Origin: Phalacrocorax aristotelis
Taxonomy: Eukaryota > Chordata > Aves > Suliformes > Phalacrocoracidae
Reading direction: 5' to 3'
Length of the DNA: 64,000 nt
NCBI RefSeq assembly: GCF_949628215.1
Contig: NC_134286.1
Span: 1,550,001-1,614,000 of the forward strand
How positions within the stretch are numbered: position 1 is the stretch's first letter; each line of letters starts with the position of its first letter. A program made the translations under genes and the position numbers. The notes beneath the pieces were generated by a model. The model was not told the DNA's origin and searched no databases. It was given only the letters and a program-made list of their open reading frames with translations. Shown here piece after piece: positions 1 through 9,321 of this stretch.

Positions 1-282
1 GGACTAGCAGAGCCATTTACAACGTTTTGTGACAGGTTGCAGAAGGCTATTATAGAATCAGAATTGCCACCAGCAGCCAAGGATGCAGTCCTTATGGATT
101 GCCTCCGAAATAAAGCAAATCCGCAAACACAAGATGTCCTCCGCACCCTGGCGGTGGGGGCATCATTGGGTCAAACCATCAGGCATGTCTTGCGCCAGGA
201 GGCGTTGCATCAGCATGGCGGTGTGGGAGCGCACATCTGCCAGAACCCTGACTGTGGAAGCGAAGAAAGAGTGCTGGTGTAA
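1..282 (+). pseudogene. gag: ERV gag, capsid C-terminal part
   Basis: Frame 1 is open from the window edge to a TAA at 280-282. The first residues (LAEPFTTFCDRL) have the shape of the retroviral major homology region, followed by helices rich in Leu/Ala as in the capsid C-terminal domain, which mediates Gag assembly. The stop falls between capsid and the zinc knuckles, and the same frame continues into nucleocapsid immediately after it, so it is a damaging in-frame stop rather than the natural end of gag. The N-terminal gag domains are outside the window. Confidence 0.75.
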
Positions 283-642
283 GCGGCTGGGGTGGGGCCG
301 AGATGTCACTTGTGTGGACAGCAAGGGCACTTTAAAGCTGGGTGCCCGCTAGCGGAAAGGGGAGGACGTAATGGAGGAGGAGCGCGCCCAGTAGGGAGGT
401 GCTGGGTGTGTGGGAAGCCAGGACACCTGGCAAGAGATTGTCCAACCACAAAGCCGGGAAACGACCAAAGGAGGGCGAAGCGAGGGGGATTCGCGCCTCC
501 TGTGAGTCAAATGGCCCCCATCATGGTGCCAGCGCCAGGAGCTTGGCCCACCGTAGCGGGCCAAGGGGGAGTGACCCTTCAGGCAGGGGAGCAGAACCAG
601 CAAGATTTGCAGGTTACGGCCCCCACGTGGCCTTGGTCATAG
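283..642 (+). pseudogene. gag: ERV gag, nucleocapsid with two CCHC zinc knuckles
   Basis: Continuation of frame 1 after the TAA at 280. Two zinc knuckles of the form C-x2-C-x4-H-x4-C are intact: CHLCGQQGHFKAGC and CWVCGKPGHLARDC, separated by a basic Gly/Arg linker. These bind genomic RNA in the family. A Pro/Gln-rich tail follows and the frame ends with TAG at 640-642. The protease frame overlaps from about 399, as expected for expression by -1 frameshifting. I could not identify a canonical slippery heptamer in the overlap. Confidence 0.85.
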
Positions 643-995
643 GCTGTAACGAGAGACCCATGGCGGCGGTGATGATTACCCCGCAAGAGCAGAGTTGCCC
701 GGCACGGATATGCCTGGGAATGTTAGTGGATACCAGGGCAGATGTCACAGTGATGCCACTCGAACGGTGGCCACCAACTTGGCCCCTCGCCATGGGAAAA
801 CATATAATAGGGGTAGGAGGAGAACAACAAACGAGGACTAGTACTTGCCCTGTGAAACTCGAAGTCATGGACGAGGAGGCAGGGAAGCTCCTCACGGCCG
901 TAGTGACCATACTAGTAGCAGATGGGGTAGCAAGCCCCTTGTTGGGGCGAGACGCCCTTGCCCAGATGGGGATTGGGTTGAAACATTTAGCATAA
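600..995 (+). pseudogene. pro: ERV aspartic protease with altered active site
   Basis: Frame 3 is open from about 399 to 995. The protease-like part starts near 625 and contains the flap-like Gly-rich segment GVGGEQQ and the C-terminal motif [11 protein letters not shown], the usual G-R-D signature of retroviral proteases. The active-site loop reads LVDTRADVTVM where the family requires D-T/S-G-A. The glycine is replaced by arginine, which should abolish catalysis. The frame ends at 995, overlapping the pol frame by over 100 bases. Confidence 0.8.
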
Positions 996-1887
996 GGGCC
1001 ACTGCCTCAGAGGGGCTTCGTCAGCACAAGTTGGTGTGGAAAACCGAACAGCCCGTCTGGGTGGAGCAGTGGCCCCTGACAACAGAGAAAACAGAGGCTG
1101 TGAGAGCTATAGTAAAACAAGAGCACCAAGCAGGGCACCTAGAGCCCTCGATGAGCCCGTGGAACACCCCTATATTTGCTGTAAAAAAGAAAGATAAAAA
1201 CCAATGGAGGATACTGCATGACCTTAGAGCAGTAAATCAGCAAATGGAGGACATGGGGCCTCTCCAACCTGGCCTACCAGATCCGAGTGCTGTCCCAAAA
1301 GGGTGGCAAGTCATTGTTTTAGATATCAAAGACTGCTTCTAGAGTATTCCACTACATCCAGATGATAGAAAGAGATTTGCCTTTACTCTGCCCGCGGTGA
1401 ACCGCGCAGAACCAGGTAGTAGATGGCAGTGGACAGTACTTCCGCAGGGGATGAAAATTCTCCAGCGATCTGCCAGAGGTATGTGGCTTCTGCATTGCAG
1501 CAAGTAAGGCAACAGTATCAGGAGAGAATCTACATGATGCACTACATGGATGACGTCCTCATAGCTGCACCCACCGAGGCGTTGTGTGAACAAGTCTTTT
1601 CAGACACCCAAAGGGGCCTTGCGGGACAGGGCCTCAAGGTAGCTGAGGCAAAGGTACAGCGAGGACCAGTGTGTGGATTTCTGGGTGCTAGAATAGAAGG
1701 GGATTGCATACAAGCTCAGCCTATTAAACTTACACCTAAGGTTAAAAATTTACACGATGTACAGAAGCTGGTAGGAGCACTGCAGTGGTTGCGGACGTTT
1801 GTGCACGTCACTGGTGAGGAGATGCAACCTTTCTATGCGTTGCTGAAAGGGACCAAACCCATGGGAGCCCAGGAGTTTAGACCCTGA
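975..1887 (+). pseudogene. pol: ERV reverse transcriptase, interrupted
   Basis: Polymerase domain in pieces. Frame 2 carries the N-terminal fingers with [14 protein letters not shown] and [12 protein letters not shown], then the first catalytic aspartate in LDIKDCF, immediately followed by TAG at 1340-1342. After the stop, frame 2 continues through TVLPQGMK, then the homology moves to frame 1 near 1455 and carries the catalytic YMDD box (codons 1543-1554, HYMDDVLIAAP). Frame 1 ends at 1887, and the homology steps back to frame 2 near 1876. So there is one stop and two frame changes in the polymerase. The RNA-dependent DNA polymerase motifs are otherwise recognisable and in the usual order. 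Confidence 0.85.
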
Positions 1888-2635
1888 GGCAGTCCAGCAG
1901 TTGCAGGTGATAGAACGTCGAATGCAAAAGGAAGGAGTATGGCGGTGGGACCCTCAGGAGGAATTAATCGCAGGTTGGATTCTGACCGCCGGTGGAGGAT
2001 TAGGATTGCTATATCAAATACGGATGGGGGAAGAAAATCCACTGCGATGGGTATATCAGAAGGTTCCCAAGGATGCGTTCTCCACAAAAGTCAAGGTAGC
2101 CGGGGGAATGATTTGGCGTCTGCGACGGGAAAGCAAGGGAATCTTTGGGAAGGAGCCAGATAAGCTCACAGTGCCGTGGAATGGGGAGAAATGGCGGAAG
2201 GTGGTAGAGAGTGAAGAGGATATACAATTGGCGGTATACTCGTACCCAGGGAAAATCGTCACAGGCACGGTACAGAGGTGGGCCGAGACAGCCAAAGTGG
2301 TGGATTTGAGTGTGGATAGTAGAGTTTTGGATACCCCTCACCCAGGACCAACATATTTCACAGACGCTTCCTCGAAGACGAACAGAGCGGCAGTAGTGTG
2401 GAAAGAAGAGAATAGTTGGATGTGCCAGACGTATGAGGAGCAGGGTAAAAGTGTGCAGTGGCTAGAAGTGAAAGCGCTAGAGGTGGCCCTGCGAAAGGAT
2501 ATAGATCGGCATATAAATGTGTGCACAGACTCCTTATACGTGTATAAACTAGTCACGTCCATGAAACGAGAGGGTGTACCACACACGGAAATTGCCTTGA
2601 TGCTAGAGGTTGCTTTATCGCAGTGAGGAGCAACT
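1888..2635 (+). pseudogene. pol: ERV RT connection and RNase H domain
   Basis: Frame 2 is open from about 1880 to a TGA at 2624-2626. RNase H motifs are present: TYFTDASS with the first acidic residue, WLEVKALEVAL with the Glu, and VCTDSLYVYKLV with the next Asp. The final His/Asp part (HIRSHQ and NCMADEAA) lies after the TGA in the same frame, so the stop cuts the domain near its end. RNase H removes genomic RNA from the RNA:DNA hybrid during reverse transcription. Confidence 0.82.
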
Positions 2636-3547
2636 GTGACAGTAATTCACATTCGCAGTCATCAGACGGGGCCTGGACCACTGATTGAGGGGAATTGCAT
2701 GGCTGATGAGGCAGCCGCGGGAGTCTGGACATTGGCAGAGGCAAAGAAACTGCATGAACAGCTGCACCTGGGTGCTAAAGCCTTGGCAAAGGAGTGTGGC
2801 ATCTCAATAAGAGCAGCAAGAGAAGTAGTAGCCACCTGTCCTTACTGTCAGCACTCGCCATTGTGGGAGGCAGGAGTCAACCCTCGAGGACTGGAGGCAA
2901 ATGCTATCTGGCAGACTGACTTTACTGAATGTCCACAGTTGGCCCCCGGACGGCACCTGGCAATTACAATTGATACATATAGTGGAGTCATCATGGCTAC
3001 TCAACATCGGAAACAGACTGCAATGCACTTGACTGCGCATTGGACCATGGTAATGGCGTGGCTTGGAAAGCCCACTGAGATAAAAACAGACAATGGACCA
3101 TGCTTTCGGGCTCAAAGTACCGAAGAATGGTGTAAAGCTTGGAATATTGTATTAAAACACGGCATTGCTTACAATAGCACGGGGCAGGCAATAGTTGAAC
3201 GCACTCATCGCACCTTGAAAGCAAAAATACAGCTTGGGGAGGGGGAGGGGTATAAGGGAGCTATACCCGTAGCAGCTCAGCAAACTATTTTAATGCGTGC
3301 ACTATATTCGCTTAATCATTTTATACGCGGGCAGGAGCAAGTTACAGCAGTGGAGAAGCACTTTGGCAAAGCTCAAGCAGACGAGCGCTATCCGCAGGTA
3401 CGAGTAAGGTTCCCAGGCAGTGAGCAATGGGAGAGAGGATGGAAACTGAGATGCCTGGGGAGGGGCTACGCTGCGGTTGAGAATGAAGGGCGCAGCGAAT
3501 GGGTGCCTGCAAAGTGTGTGAAAGCAGAACTGTGCAAGGATGTATAA
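2627..3547 (+). pseudogene. pol: ERV integrase, open frame with complete catalytic set
   Basis: Frame 2 is open for about 300 codons from the TGA at 2624 to TAA at 3545-3547. Numbering from an ATG at 2636: a zinc-binding H40-x3-H44-x23-C68-x2-C71, then the catalytic triad D95 (IWQTDFTE), D152 (KTDNGPCF) and E188 (GQAIVERTHR). The last two are separated by exactly 35 residues, the D,D-35-E rule of retroviral integrases. The C-terminal part has Trp-rich beta-strand text like the DNA-binding SH3-like domain. All catalytic residues survive, but it has no start of its own and depends on an upstream pol frame that is broken, so expression as integrase is unlikely. Confidence 0.9.
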
Positions 3548-3569
3548 TGAATAATCCCTCTGAGTTGTC

Positions 3570-3876
3570 TCTTTGCAGGGTCTGCTGACATGGATCCTCA
3601 TGCTAGCCGTGCCATTGGGAAAAGAAATGAGCTCCTTGACAAGATTGCAAGCAATATTGCAACGAGAGCGACACTGGGAAAGGGCGGCAAAAGAGAGATA
3701 TGAATTGGGATTGGATAGTAATAATTGGGGGGATCTTGTTGTGTGTAGTAACCATGGTTACTTGTGGGCTGCCATTGTTATGCTGTGTTATAAGACAAAT
3801 CAGAGAGCGCCTGCAAGAGTTACATGAACATAGACGTGACCGCAATATGCATCCACTTACGCAAGTAGCTTTGTAG
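3570..3876 (+). pseudogene. env: ERV env remnant: leader-like segment joined to transmembrane tail
   Basis: Directly after integrase, frame 3 encodes a hydrophobic run (LLTWILMLAVPLG) that looks like a signal peptide. About 100 bases later frame 1 encodes a strong membrane anchor (WIVIIGGILLCVVTMVTCG) with a short basic cytoplasmic tail ending at TAG 3874-3876. The surface subunit and the ectodomain of the transmembrane subunit, expected to be well over a kilobase, are absent. I infer a large internal env deletion. Alternatively the hydrophobic leader is coincidental. Confidence 0.6.
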
Positions 3877-3891
3877 AACTTTTAGCAGCAT

Positions 3892-3904
3892 GGGGAGGTG
3901 GAGA
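3892..3904 (+). promoter_or_regulatory. Polypurine tract of the class II ERV
   Basis: A purine run interrupted by one T lies immediately before the TGTAGG start of the 3' LTR, the position where plus-strand DNA synthesis is primed in retroviruses. Confidence 0.65.
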
Positions 3905-4248
3905 TGTAGGGGAATAGACAGGGATCGGCGACCGGAAGATCACGAGCTGTGACGGAAAGATAGACTCCTCCCCATAGGAGTGGCAGGAACAGGAAGCTCA
4001 AGAGCTATATAAGCGTGTGACGCAGTTAAGTAAACGGACATTTTGCATCCATCATATTGATGTCTGTGCATCACTGTCCCCAGGGTGGGTAGAGCCCTGT
4101 GTCCCGGAGATATGCGGCCCAAGATAAGTTCTCCCATAGAAGCGTACAGCAACAATGAATGTACTTGGAACAAACCTAGTATAGTGTTCCTTATTCGAAG
4201 CTGTGATTTGAAATAGCTTTTGCAGCAAGAGCGAAGAGCCTCACGTCA
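3905..4248 (+). mobile_element. 3' LTR of the class II ERV
   Basis: Starts TGTAGG just after the polypurine tract and ends CA at 4247-4248, where 41-bp satellite starts (GGTTTGGACCC). Length is about 344 bp. A TATA box (TATATAAG) lies at 4006-4013. An AGTAAA near 4030 sits where alpharetroviral LTRs have their AATAAA, suggesting a decayed poly(A) signal. An alternative 3' boundary is the TACA near 4148, but the bases after it are not satellite, so I prefer 4248. The other LTR is not in the window. Confidence 0.6.
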
Positions 4249-5438
4249 GGTTTGGACCCTAACAGTGAGGGTTTGGGACCACTAGATGAGGCTTTGTGCG
4301 TTAAAAGATGGCTTTGGGCTCTAAAACTCAGTGTGGAAAGAGTAAATGACGGTTTGAGCATTAAGAGACCGCATTCGATGCCAACAGTAAAGGTTTAGGA
4401 CATAAAAATGAGGCTTGGATAATAAAAATGAGGTTTTAGTACCTAAATGTGAGGGCTTGGGGCTTTAAAGGAGGCACTGAGCATTAAAAAGGGGGTTTGG
4501 GCCCCTCTTGGCTGTTAAAAATGAGGCTTTGAGGATTAATCAAGGGGTTTGGACTGAAACAACGGTTTAGAATGAAAAAATGACTGTTTGAGCATTAATA
4601 GAGCGGATTTGATGCTAAATGGGAGGCTTTGGGACCTAAAAAGGAGGCCACTGAGTATTAAGAGGGGCTTGGACCCTGAAAGTGAGGCTTTGGGACCTAA
4701 AACTGAGGCTTTGAACCTAAAGGACAGGTTTGGACCCTAAAAGTGAGGGTTTGGGATCTAAAAATGAGGCTTTGCAGGTGAAAACAGGACTTTGGACACT
4801 GAAAATGAGGTTTTGGCACTTCAAAGTGAGCTTTTGGATGCTACAAGTGAGGCTTTGGGACTTTAAAGGAGGCACTGAGAGTTAAGAGGGGTTTGGATGC
4901 TTGGAGTGTGGCTTTTGGTGGTAAAAATGAGGCTCTGAGCTTTAAAACTGGGGTTTGGACCCTAAAAGTGAGGGCTTGGGACCTATGATTGAGGGTTTGA
5001 CCCTAAAAAAGACAGGTTTGGACCTGAAAAGTGAGGGTTTGGGATATGAAAAGGAGGCTTTTAGACTTAAAACAGGGATTTGGAACACCAAAAATGAGGG
5101 TTTGGGACTTAAAACTGAGGCTTTGAACCTTAAAAGAGGGATTTGGACCCTGAAAGTGAGGGTTTGGGATATAAAAATGAGGCTTTGAGAGTGAAAAGAG
5201 AGCTTTGGATCTAAAAAATGAGGTTTTGGCACCTAAAAGTGAGGCTTTGGATGCTACAAGTGAGGCTTTGGGACTTTAAAAGTAGGCATTGGGCATTAAA
5301 AGAGGGGTTTGGACCGTGAAAGTGAGGCTTCGAGTGGTAAAAATGAGGCTTTGAACCCAAAAGACAGGTTTGGACCGTGAATGTGAGGGTTTGGGATTTA
5401 AAAATGAAGCTTTGAGCCTTAAAACAGGGGTTTGGAGC

Positions 5439-5457
5439 AAAAAAAAAAAAAAAAAAA
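5439..5457 (+). repeat. A19 homopolymer inside satellite
   Basis: Nineteen consecutive A residues interrupt the satellite pattern. They probably expanded from one of the A clusters of a unit (GGAGCAAAAA-type variants occur elsewhere in the array). Confidence 0.95.
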
Positions 5458-5834
5458 GAGGCTTTGGGACCTAAAATAAGGCTTTGGGCCTTAAAAGAAG
5501 CGTTTCGACCCTGAAAGTGAGGGTTTGGGATCTACAAATGAGGGTTTGCAGTTGAAAATAGGGCTTTGGACATTACAAATGAGGTTTTGATACCTAAAAG
5601 TGAGGTTTTAATGCTTAATAGAGCAGTTTGGACCCTGAAAGTGGCGGTTTAGAAAAGAAAACTGAGGCTTTGAGCCTTAAAAGATGTGTTTGGCAGCTAA
5701 ACGTGAGGCTTTGCAAGATATAAAAGAGGCTTTGAGAGTACAAATGACAGGTTTGCACCCTGAGAGTGAGGGTCTGGGACCTCAAGAGGAGGCTTTGAGC
5801 CTTAAAAGAGGGGTTTGGAACTCAAAAAATGAGG

Positions 5835-5880
5835 GGCGGCGGGACCCCATAAGCGGAGGCGGCGGGACCCCATAAGCGGA
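5835..5880. repeat. Perfect 23-bp GC-rich tandem duplication inside satellite
   Basis: Two identical 23-bp copies (5835-5857 and 5858-5880) of a GGCGGCGGGACCCC-CATAAGCGGA type sequence, unlike the surrounding A/T-clustered units, followed by a partial third start. Confidence 0.95.
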
Positions 5881-6219
5881 GGCTGCAAGGTTTAAAACGG
5901 GTTTAGACACTGAAAGTGAGGCTTTGGGTGGTAAAAATGAGGCTTTGAGCATAAAAAGAGGGGTTTGGACCCTGAACGTGAGGGTTTGGGATCTAAAAAT
6001 GAGGCTTTGCCAGTGGAAATAGGGCTTTGGACATAAAAAATGAGGTCTTGGCTCCTAAAAGTGAGCTCAGGTTTAGGTGCTAAAAGTGAAACTTTGGAAC
6101 CTAGAAATGAGGCTTTGAGCCTTAAACAAGGGGGTTTGACTCTCAAATGTACCGTTTGGAAGGAAAAAATCATGATTTGAGCATTAATAGACAGGATTCG
6201 ATGCTAGAAGGGAGGGTTT

Positions 6220-7497
6220 TATGTCCCAAGCCCGTCTTTCAACACTCAAAGCCTCATTTTTCAGTCCCAAACCCTCACTTTCAAGGTCGAAACCCCTCAT
6301 TTAAGGCACAAAGCCTCATTTAGGAGTCCCAAACCCTCACTTTTAAGCTCCAAACCTATCTTTTCCACACAAAGCCTCATTTTTATATCCCAAACCTTCA
6401 CTTTTAGGGTCCAAATCCCTCCTTTTTAGGGACAAACCCTCATTTTTAACAGCTTAAGCCTCCCTTTTATTGTCCAAACCCCTCTTTTAATGCTCAAAGC
6501 CTTATAGTCAGGACTGCAAACCTCACTTTTAGGGACTAAACCCCGGTTTTAAAGCTCAGTGCCTCCTTTTATGTCCCAAATCCTCACTTTTAGAATTTAA
6601 TCCTGTCTTGTAAAGCTCAAGCCTTCATTTTTTCGTTCCAAACTGTGGGTTTTAGGGTCTAACCCCTTGTTTAATGCTCAAAGCCTCCTTTTTATCACCC
6701 AAACCCTCACTGTAAGGGTCCAAACCCCTCTTTTAAAGCTCAGTGCTACCTTTTTAGGTCCCAAGCACTCACTTTTAGCATTCAAATCCAATCATTTACT
6801 GCTCAAACCATCATTTTTTGCTCCAAACTGTGAGTTTCGGGGTTCAAACCCCTCTTTTAAAGCTCAAAGCCTCATTTTTAGGTCCCAAACCCTCCCTTCA
6901 AAGCACCCAAAACCTCACTTTTAACAGCAAAGCCTTAGTGAGGACAATAAACCTCACTTTTATGGTCCAAACCCCTGTTTTAAAGGTCAAACCCTCACTT
7001 CTAGGACCCAAAGCCCTCTTAAAACAGCTAAAGCCTCCATTTCAGCATCAAACCCCCTCTTTTAGCGCTCAGTGCTTCATTTTTAGGTGCCAAACCAACC
7101 CTCACTTTTAGCATCAAATCGACTATATTATTGCTCAAACCATAAATTTTTTGTTGCAGACCATGAGTTTTACAGTCCAAACCCCTCTTTTAAATCTAAA
7201 AGACTCATTTAGATGTCCCAAACCGTCACTGTTAGGGTCCAGACCTGTCTTTTTTAATGTCAAAACCTCATTTATATCTTGCAAAGCCTCACATTTAGGG
7301 TCTAAATCATCGTTTAGGGCTCAAAGCATCATTTTTTGGTCCCAAACCAACCCTCACTTTTAGAACCCAAACCCCTCCTTTTTAGGGACAAACCCTCATT
7401 TTTAAGTTCAAAAGCCTCCACTTTATTGTCCAAACCCCTCTTTTAAAGCTCAAAGTCTCATTTTTAACAGCCAAACCCTCACTTTCAGGGTTCAAAT
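6220..7497. repeat. 41-bp family satellite, opposite polarity (C-rich on + strand)
   Basis: The same half-unit family reads as CCAAACCCTCACTTTTAG and CTCAAAGCCTCATTTTTAG on the + strand, the reverse complement of the block to the left. The switch occurs in about 10 bases around 6218-6230. Units are diverged. No coding region. Confidence 0.92.
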
Positions 7498-8097
7498 TGT
7501 TATAATTAATTTAGCCTTAAACGGAATTCCAATTAAAGTTTACAATTTATTGAATAGAGGCAAGCAAGCAGCGCTGCATGCACGGGGGATCCTTCCACCT
7601 AACGTGCATCCCGTCATACAATACTACAGGGTTTATATTCAGTTACTTAATTAATAACAATTAGTAAAAAACACGCCTAAGTTTACACTCACTGGTCAGT
7701 GATAAGCATCCCACTTGCCGTTGGTCAGCGGTAGTTAAATTAGCCACGCTTGCCACGTAGATTAGCCCGCATGCTCTTTACGGGTGTGGGGGGGCAAGTC
7801 TTTTTGGTCCTGAATTGGGTCGGTGGTCGCACTCTCCCCCTGCCGGAATTACCCTTCCCCCAGTTTCCATGCTTCAGCGCCTTCTGAGCCAAGAAGTTCC
7901 CTGCCATCACCACTGGCCGACCTGTGCCCCCCCCCATCTTGGCACTCTCCTTTGTAGCACGATGCTTCCACTGTTAGCAGCAAACCGCCAATCAACATTC
8001 CAACCACCCAGACAGTTAGCAAGTCAATCGAACGGCCCTCCGTTACACAAGCACAAACAGTTCCATATTGACACGAATCAGATGAACACATTTTACA
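7498..8097 (-). mobile_element. Solo LTR, copy 1 (class I-like, 4-bp TSD AAAT)
   Basis: A non-satellite insert of 600 bp inside satellite, read on the minus strand from TGTAAAATG to ATTATAACA. It is flanked on both sides by AAAT (7494-7497 and 8098-8101). Removing it restores a normal satellite unit, so this is a clean insertion with a 4-bp target duplication. Minus-strand LTR signals are a TATAAA-type box about 110 bases upstream of an AATAAA (complement at 7546-7551), then a T/A-rich end. A second copy lies at 37276-38083. This copy lacks blocks of roughly 163 and 46 bp present there. No internal retroviral region is attached, so it is a solo LTR. The 4-bp duplication fits class I (ERV1) elements by general knowledge. 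Confidence 0.85.
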
Positions 8098-8779
8098 AAA
8101 TCCCTCTTTTAACTCTCAAAGCCTCAGTTTTTAGGTCCAAACCTTCACTTCAAGCGTCCAAACCCCACTTTCCAGGCACAAAGCCTCATTCAGAGGTCCC
8201 AAACCCTCACTGTTAGGGTCCAAACCCCTCCTTTTCATGGACTAACCCTCATTTTTAAATTCCAAACCCTCCCTTTCGTTGTCCAAACCTTTATTTTAAC
8301 GCTCAAAGCCTCATTTCCAGGTCCCAAAGACTCACTTTAAAGCACCCAAACTCCTCTTTTAACATCAAAGCTTTATAGTCCGGACTGCAAACCTCACTTT
8401 TAGGGTCCAAACCCCTCTTTTAACGTTCAAAGCCTCATTTGTAACAGCCAAACCCTCCCTTTCAGGGTTCAAATTCCTCTTTTAAAAGTCAAAGCCTTAG
8501 TTTTAACACCCGAAGCCGCACTTCCAGCACCCAAACCCCACCTGTAACGCTCAGTGCCTCCTCTTTAGCTCCCAAACCCTCACTTTTAGTAGCGACTCCG
8601 GTCCTTTAATGCTCTAACCATCATTTTTTCTTTCAAAACCGTGCCTTTTAGAATCCAAACCCCTCGTTTAAGGCTAAAAGCCTCACCTATAGGCCCCAAA
8701 CCCTCACTTTCAGGGTCCATACCCCACTTTTAAAGCTAAAAGCCTCCGTTTTAAATTCCAAACCTTCACTTCTAGGGTC
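8098..8779. repeat. 41-bp family satellite, C-rich polarity, continuation after solo LTR
   Basis: The same satellite and polarity as 6220-7497 resume after the LTR and run up to the first base of the minus-strand ERVL LTR. Confidence 0.92.
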
Positions 8780-9321
8780 TGTGGTGGTTTGGCCGGCAGC
8801 TCAGCCCCACACAGTCGCTCGCCCCCTCCCCACCGGTAGATGGGGGAGGGAATCAGAAGGGTAACGCTCGTGGGTTGGGATAAGAACAGTTTCATAAATG
8901 AAATTAAAAGAAACAACAACAGAAATGCAACGGAAAGGAGAACAACGAGAGGCGCAAAGCCCCGCGGGGTGGGGGGAAAGGGGTGGGAAGGGCGGGGGGG
9001 GGGGGGGGGCGGGAGAGGGGGAACGAACCGCCGGAACGAACCGCACGCGCCGCAGCCACTCACCCACCGCCGACCCGCCGCCGCGCCGCTCCCGAGCCGC
9101 AACTGACTCCCCCCTCCCCCACCCCCTTAATATCCTGGTCGTGGTGTCACGTGGTATGGAGTGAACCTGCCACTGGCCAGTCGGGGTCAGCCGCCCCCAC
9201 CGTGGCCCCGCCCCCCCCAGCGCCCCACCCCCCACCCCCCGCGGCAGAGCGCGGGAAGCCGGAAAGGCAGCCGCCCCCCATGGTGAGGAGAATTAACCCC
9301 TTCTCAGCCAAAACCAGCACA
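8780..9321 (-). mobile_element. 3' LTR of a minus-strand ERVL-type element
   Basis: On the minus strand it begins TGTGCTGGTTTTGGCTGAG and ends CCAAACCACCACA, a TG...CA element with the start wording common to the abundant avian ERVL LTR family. The middle is GC-rich with a long G run (about 8995-9009). Its lower-coordinate end abuts satellite exactly, and its higher-coordinate end joins the pol remnant of the same strand. Confidence 0.8.

Larger units (their letters stand above)
1..4248 (+). mobile_element. Class II endogenous retrovirus, 5'-truncated by window, degraded
   Basis: A provirus enters from the left edge inside gag capsid and runs gag, protease, reverse transcriptase, RNase H, integrase, a short env remnant and a 3' LTR, stopping where satellite begins. 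Gag is in frame 1, protease in frame 3 and pol in frame 2, that is two successive -1 steps, a gag/pro/pol arrangement typical of betaretrovirus-like class II elements. The integrase wording and the R-region of the LTR look closer to avian alpharetroviruses. Breaks seen: in-frame stops at 280, 1340 and 2624, frame changes near 1455 and 1876, an arginine in the protease active site, and loss of most of env. The 5' LTR and primer binding site lie outside the window, so insertion age cannot be read. Non-functional as a virus. Confidence 0.9.
4249..6219. repeat. 41-bp family satellite, G-rich polarity on + strand
   Basis: Tandem half-units of 20-21 bp of the type GGTTTGGACCYTAAAAGTGA and GGCTTTGAGCCTTAAAAG, with pairs giving about 41 bp. 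Each half-unit has one A3-5 and one T3 cluster. The copies are substantially diverged from each other (many substitutions and 1-3 bp indels), unlike the right-hand array. No gene is supported here. Open frames are by-products of the repeat. Confidence 0.92.

Noticed and set aside
7998-8097. Treating 7998-8097 as internal retroviral sequence with the LTR ending at AACA (7997)
   Set aside because: Both copies end at the same TTTTACA and are flanked there by matching 4-bp duplications (AAAT, GAAG), so the LTR extends to 8097 and 38083.
4249-8779. Regularly spaced short repeats that might suggest a CRISPR array
   Set aside because: There is no constant repeat/variable spacer split. All of it is diverged tandem satellite in a eukaryotic context.
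8990-9010. Long G run as a G-quadruplex regulatory element
   Set aside because: It lies inside the ERVL LTR and may just be a homopolymer expansion. No support for regulation.
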